From assembly GCF_001866645.1 (NCBI RefSeq), contig NZ_MLYP01000028.1:1-59435 (forward strand): DNA of 59,435 nucleotides, given 5' to 3'. Numbering within the stretch: the stretch's first letter is position 1; the number at the start of each line of letters is the position of its first letter. Made by a program: the position numbers and the translations under genes. Under the pieces are notes generated by a model that saw nothing but the letters and a program-made list of their open reading frames with translations, did no database searches and was not told the origin of the DNA. This DNA comes from Streptomyces colonosanans (lineage in GTDB: Bacteria > Actinomycetota > Actinomycetes > Streptomycetales > Streptomycetaceae). Of this stretch, positions 56,623 through 59,435 are shown piece by piece.

Positions 56623-57473
56623 GCCCCAAGCGACCCCCGGCCGCGCTCCCACGGGCGGACCCGGAACCCGCTCCCGGTTCCGCCGCGCCCTGCCACCCTG
56701 GACGCCCTGTCTCGAGGGCGCCCTGCGGCGGCCGTCGTACGGAAAACACGCAGAGGTGAGTTGAAGGCTGATCAGCACTACATCCGAGTGGCCAGGTTCC
56801 CCGTCACAGTTCGTCTGCCGGACCCTTGCCCGCGAGGGCCCGGCGGCCCACTGATCACTCAAAAGAACCGGGCGCCGCGACAACCGCGGCCAGGTGTGCG
56901 GAATTTCACGAACCTGGATTTCCACCCTCCCATTCTGTGAACAGCGATTGATCTCCGCGTCGGCTCACGCCGGGCTTTTGCTCAATCGACGAGCCCCGCG
57001 CACCTGTTGGCCCCCTCGGTCGGTCCGGTGAGCCTTCCGGGCGCCGAGCAACGTGCGGGGCGCAGGGATGCCGCACGTCAGCCCGCATGTGCAGCGCTGA
57101 CGGGTCGGCACGTCCTTGAGTACCTGATCCACTTGTCTGCCGCAGGCCGCGCGGGTCGATTTCCGATATGTCCGGCAGATTGCTCTGTCGGCGCATGGTT
57201 CTTGTGCGCCAGTGACTTTATTCACGGTTTGCGATATCCACACCGCGATCACAACCGACCGCAATATCCGCACTCCCTCCACAAGTCGACGAGGAACGCC
57301 GCCAAGTGGGTCGGGTGGAAAACTCCCTGAGGTTGCTCGAGGCGCCGGAATAGTGATTCGATCACGTCTGAAAGCGGTGACTGGCAGTCACCATACGGCT
57401 CTGTGCCTACATTCCCCCGACGCTTGAGATCGTCGGTTCCGGGCGCGGCAAGATGAGAACCGGAGGGAGCAAC
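56623..57473. other. 851-base non-coding region with a 17-bp palindrome
   Basis: No gene recognised on either strand. The right half (57150-57420) is distinctly AT-richer than the window. GGTGACTG and CAGTCACC (57376-57392, one centre base) form a palindrome. A TACATT (57408-57413) 17 bases after CAGTCA can be a -10 element, so the palindrome may cover the promoter of the downstream operon. Confidence 0.55.
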
Positions 57474-58016
57474 GTGGGTTGCTCACACGCCGTAGAATGT
57501 CCACTTTTCCCCCTGCTCAGGGAGAGTTTGCGGGGTTGGCGCGACTACTACTGCGACAGTGCGCATCAGTGGCAGGACTGTGCTCGCTATCGGACGTCAC
57601 TCACCGGCGAGCCCGTGCCGATCAGTCTGCTGCCGAATGGAGCCACCGCGCGGCACCTCGAAGGCGCGGCCGGTGCGAACCGGCGTGGCCCGGCCCATCC
57701 GGCGCAGGCGCAGCCACAGATGCCCCAACAGGCTCCGCCGCCACAAACCGATCCGTGGTCACAGGAGACCGGGGCGTGGACCCAGCCGACACCGGCCGGG
57801 CCACCTGAGTCGTGGCAACCCTGGACCGCGGCGCAGCAGGACATGACCCCGTTCGGGGCAACGCCCGCGTCAGCACCGGTCCGGCCTCAGCCGCCGTCAC
57901 CGTCCGCACGGATTCCCCAACGCCCGGACCGCACCGCTCGCTCCGCGCAGCAGGCGCCCAGCCCCAAGCGCGGCTGGTGGGCTCGACTCGTCGACTGGAT
58001 GAGAGGTCCGGCATGA
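57474..58016 (+). CDS. Cysteine-rich N-terminal domain protein heading the YeeE/YedE operon
   Basis: 180 aa from a GTG with GGAGG 7 bases upstream. The first 55 residues form a compact domain with cysteines at 3, 9, 27 and 36 ([14 protein letters not shown]…YYCDS…DCARY) and the conserved [15 protein letters not shown]. The four cysteines could bind zinc or an iron-sulfur cluster. Residues 65-160 are Pro/Gln-rich and disordered. The end [14 protein letters not shown] is a basic aromatic helix that could touch the membrane. Its stop overlaps the next gene's start. Function unknown. Confidence 0.7.
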   Translation: MGCSHAVECPLFPLLRESLRGWRDYYCDSAHQWQDCARYRTSLTGEPVPISLLPNGATARHLEGAAGANRRGPAHPAQAQPQMPQQAPPPQTDPWSQETGAWTQPTPAGPPESWQPWTAAQQDMTPFGATPASAPVRPQPPSPSARIPQRPDRTARSAQQAPSPKRGWWARLVDWMRGPA

Positions 58017-58804
58017 GTTCCTACTGGCCCTGGTGGGCGGGCGCTGTCGGGCTCGCTCTGGTCACCATCAACTACGCCCTCACCGCCGATCGGTCCTTCG
58101 GGGTGTCGTCGGCCTGGGACCGCGTGCTGCACTGGCGCAGGGAACGCCGTCTCGAGCGGGCGGAGGAGGAGTTCGCCGACGAGCAGGCGCTCGTCGACGC
58201 GCTCTCCGCAGCCACCGCGGAGCACTTCGGAACCGCCCCCGGCGCACCCATCGCGCCGCAGGCTCCGTACGGTGAGCCGCAGGTTCCTTACGGTCAGGCT
58301 CCGTACGGTGAGCCGCAACCCCCCTACGGTCAGGGTCAGTACGGCGCGATGCAGACCCCGTACGGCGCCCCGCAGACCCCGTACGGCGCGATGCAGGCTC
58401 CGTACGGCGCGGCGCAGGCGCCGGCCCCGGCCGTGGAACCGGCGGCGGACGAGAGTTCCTCCGCCACGAACCGGCGCCCGGCCCCGCTGGTCACCCAGGC
58501 CGCCCTGCTGGTGTCGATCTTCATCGGCGGACTGATCGCCTCGGTCGCTTCCGGGCGGTTCGAACTCCGCTACGACATGGGCCCGGGCTTCCGGGACCTG
58601 GTGACCGGCGATCCCCTCATCATGGTCGTGCTGTTGTTCCTGGGGGGCGTGCTGGTGGGCTTCGGCACCCGGCTGGCCGGCGGGTGCAGTTCCGGCCACG
58701 GACTCAACGGCTGCGGTCGGCTGCAGCCGGTCAGCATCGTCGCGACCGCCGTGTTCTTCGGCACCGCCGCCGGGGTGTCGTTCCTGTTGTGGAAGGTGAT
58801 CTGA
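58013..58804 (+). CDS. YeeE/YedE-family membrane protein, first half, with PYG repeats
   Basis: 263 aa. An N-terminal helix (5-25) is followed by a charged cytoplasmic segment. A disordered stretch (about 83-140) contains eight PYG/QYG triplets. Three helices follow from about 163. The sulfur-transport motif [20 protein letters not shown] near 220 matches the cysteine loop of YeeE thiosulfate transporters. With the next gene it makes one complete split transporter. Confidence 0.82.
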   Translation: MSSYWPWWAGAVGLALVTINYALTADRSFGVSSAWDRVLHWRRERRLERAEEEFADEQALVDALSAATAEHFGTAPGAPIAPQAPYGEPQVPYGQAPYGEPQPPYGQGQYGAMQTPYGAPQTPYGAMQAPYGAAQAPAPAVEPAADESSSATNRRPAPLVTQAALLVSIFIGGLIASVASGRFELRYDMGPGFRDLVTGDPLIMVVLLFLGGVLVGFGTRLAGGCSSGHGLNGCGRLQPVSIVATAVFFGTAAGVSFLLWKVI

Positions 58805-59220
58805 TGCGCACCCGAGGCGCGATCCTGCTGGCCAACATCATCACCGGGTTGGCCCTCGGCTTCACTGTCAGCAATATCGGCTTCGTCGACTACGCCGAGC
58901 TGAACCGCATGTTCACCTTCCAGGACCTGCGGATGCTGCTGTCGTTCGGCGGCGCCGTCGTGATCATCGCGTGCGTGTTCGCCGTGCTGCGGGTCCGCCG
59001 CACGCCGGGACGTATCCACGCCGGCGTGATCCCCGGTGCGGTGCTGTTCGGCATAGGCTGGGCGATCTCGGGCGGGTGCCCGGCCATTCCGATCGCCCAG
59101 GTCGCCGGCGGCTACCTGCCCGCCCTGGTCACCATCGTCGGCGTTGCGGTCGGCATCCGGCTGTGCCGCTGGGCCAGCGCCCGGTACTTCCGACTCGACC
59201 GCGGCTCCTGCGGGTTGTAA
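58804..59220 (+). CDS. YeeE/YedE-family membrane protein, second half
   Basis: 138 aa, four helices. It carries the second family motif LFGIGWAISGGCPAIPIAQV with the conserved cysteine. The first helix pair (ANIITGLALGFTVSNIGFV) matches the start of the C-terminal half of full-length YeeE. TGATG overlap with the preceding gene implies a fixed 1:1 complex. Likely substrate thiosulfate or another sulfur species. Confidence 0.85.
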   Translation: MRTRGAILLANIITGLALGFTVSNIGFVDYAELNRMFTFQDLRMLLSFGGAVVIIACVFAVLRVRRTPGRIHAGVIPGAVLFGIGWAISGGCPAIPIAQVAGGYLPALVTIVGVAVGIRLCRWASARYFRLDRGSCGL

Positions 59221-59435
59221 CGACGGCGACGTCACCGGCTCGGGCCGGGTCCGGACTGTTCCGAGAGGCGCCGCCGCACCCCCTGCAGACCCAGAGCGCA
59301 TGGTTCCCGAGGACCGCTCGTCGTGTGCATGGTCGTCGCCGGGGCCGCACCGGGGTCAGGGCCATATCAATCGCCCGGGGCCTTGGCAATGACATGCCGA
59401 CCGGGCCGGCAGCCGGTGAAGGGAGGAAAGCCACC
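59221..59435. other. Right-edge intergenic sequence
   Basis: No gene recognised in the last 215 bases. GGAGG near the very end could be the ribosome-binding site of a plus-strand gene starting beyond the window. Confidence 0.35.

Overview
This is a chromosomal window from a Streptomyces or a very close actinomycete. GC content is very high, GTG and TTG starts are frequent, and genes are chained by 4-base ATGA/GTGA overlaps. Typical streptomycete families are present: a SepF paralogue, a DUF6099 protein, a DUF6299 secreted protein, an F420-type LLM oxidoreductase and Hen1/Pnkp. No rRNA, tRNA or CRISPR array was recognised.

Left part (0.6-12.3 kb): a minus-strand sulfur-assimilation operon (cysH-cysD-cysN, then a sulfonate/taurine-type ABC transporter) diverges from a 2-oxoacid:ferredoxin oxidoreductase pair (korA-korB). 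An MMPL exporter follows, behind a promoter that lies inside a TetR-like operator. Between 12.5 and 19.1 kb lie the remains of a polyketide/fatty-acid-type biosynthetic cluster. Some genes are intact (alpha/beta hydrolase, free ACP, cyclopropane-synthase-like methyltransferase). Others are fused fragments or frameshifted (flavin monooxygenase, AfsA-like start, FAD monooxygenase, KAS III end, PKS ACP-KS start, FAD oxidase).

Middle (19-38 kb): a histidine kinase, an ABC exporter and a NarL regulator form a LiaRS-like module. After it come a VapBC toxin-antitoxin pair, a BlaI-type repressor, a GT-C membrane protein, and two adjacent four-fold-repeat membrane proteins of the COG4705 type. A minus-strand DedA-PAP2-response regulator-histidine kinase operon follows, then a molybdate regulator with decayed modC and molbindin remnants, a YcnI copper protein, a SepF-like protein and a MazG-like hydrolase.

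Right part (38-59.4 kb): the Hen1-Pnkp RNA repair operon; arginine deiminase, ornithine carbamoyltransferase and an APC permease; and a CoA-dependent aromatic catabolic cluster that best fits 2-aminobenzoate (anthranilate) degradation (ligase, fused monooxygenase/OYE reductase, enoyl-CoA hydratase, acyl-CoA dehydrogenase, Rid protein, PaaX regulator). The window ends with a split YeeE/YedE sulfur-transport operon headed by a cysteine-rich protein. Two inverted copies of a MITE-like repeat with 20-bp terminal inverted repeats lie at about 27.8 and 51.4 kb.

The observations I rate highest are the four-fold-repeat membrane protein pair, the MITE-like element, a 12-mer operator shared by both divergent promoter regions of the aminobenzoyl-CoA cluster, and the deletion scars in the decayed biosynthetic cluster.
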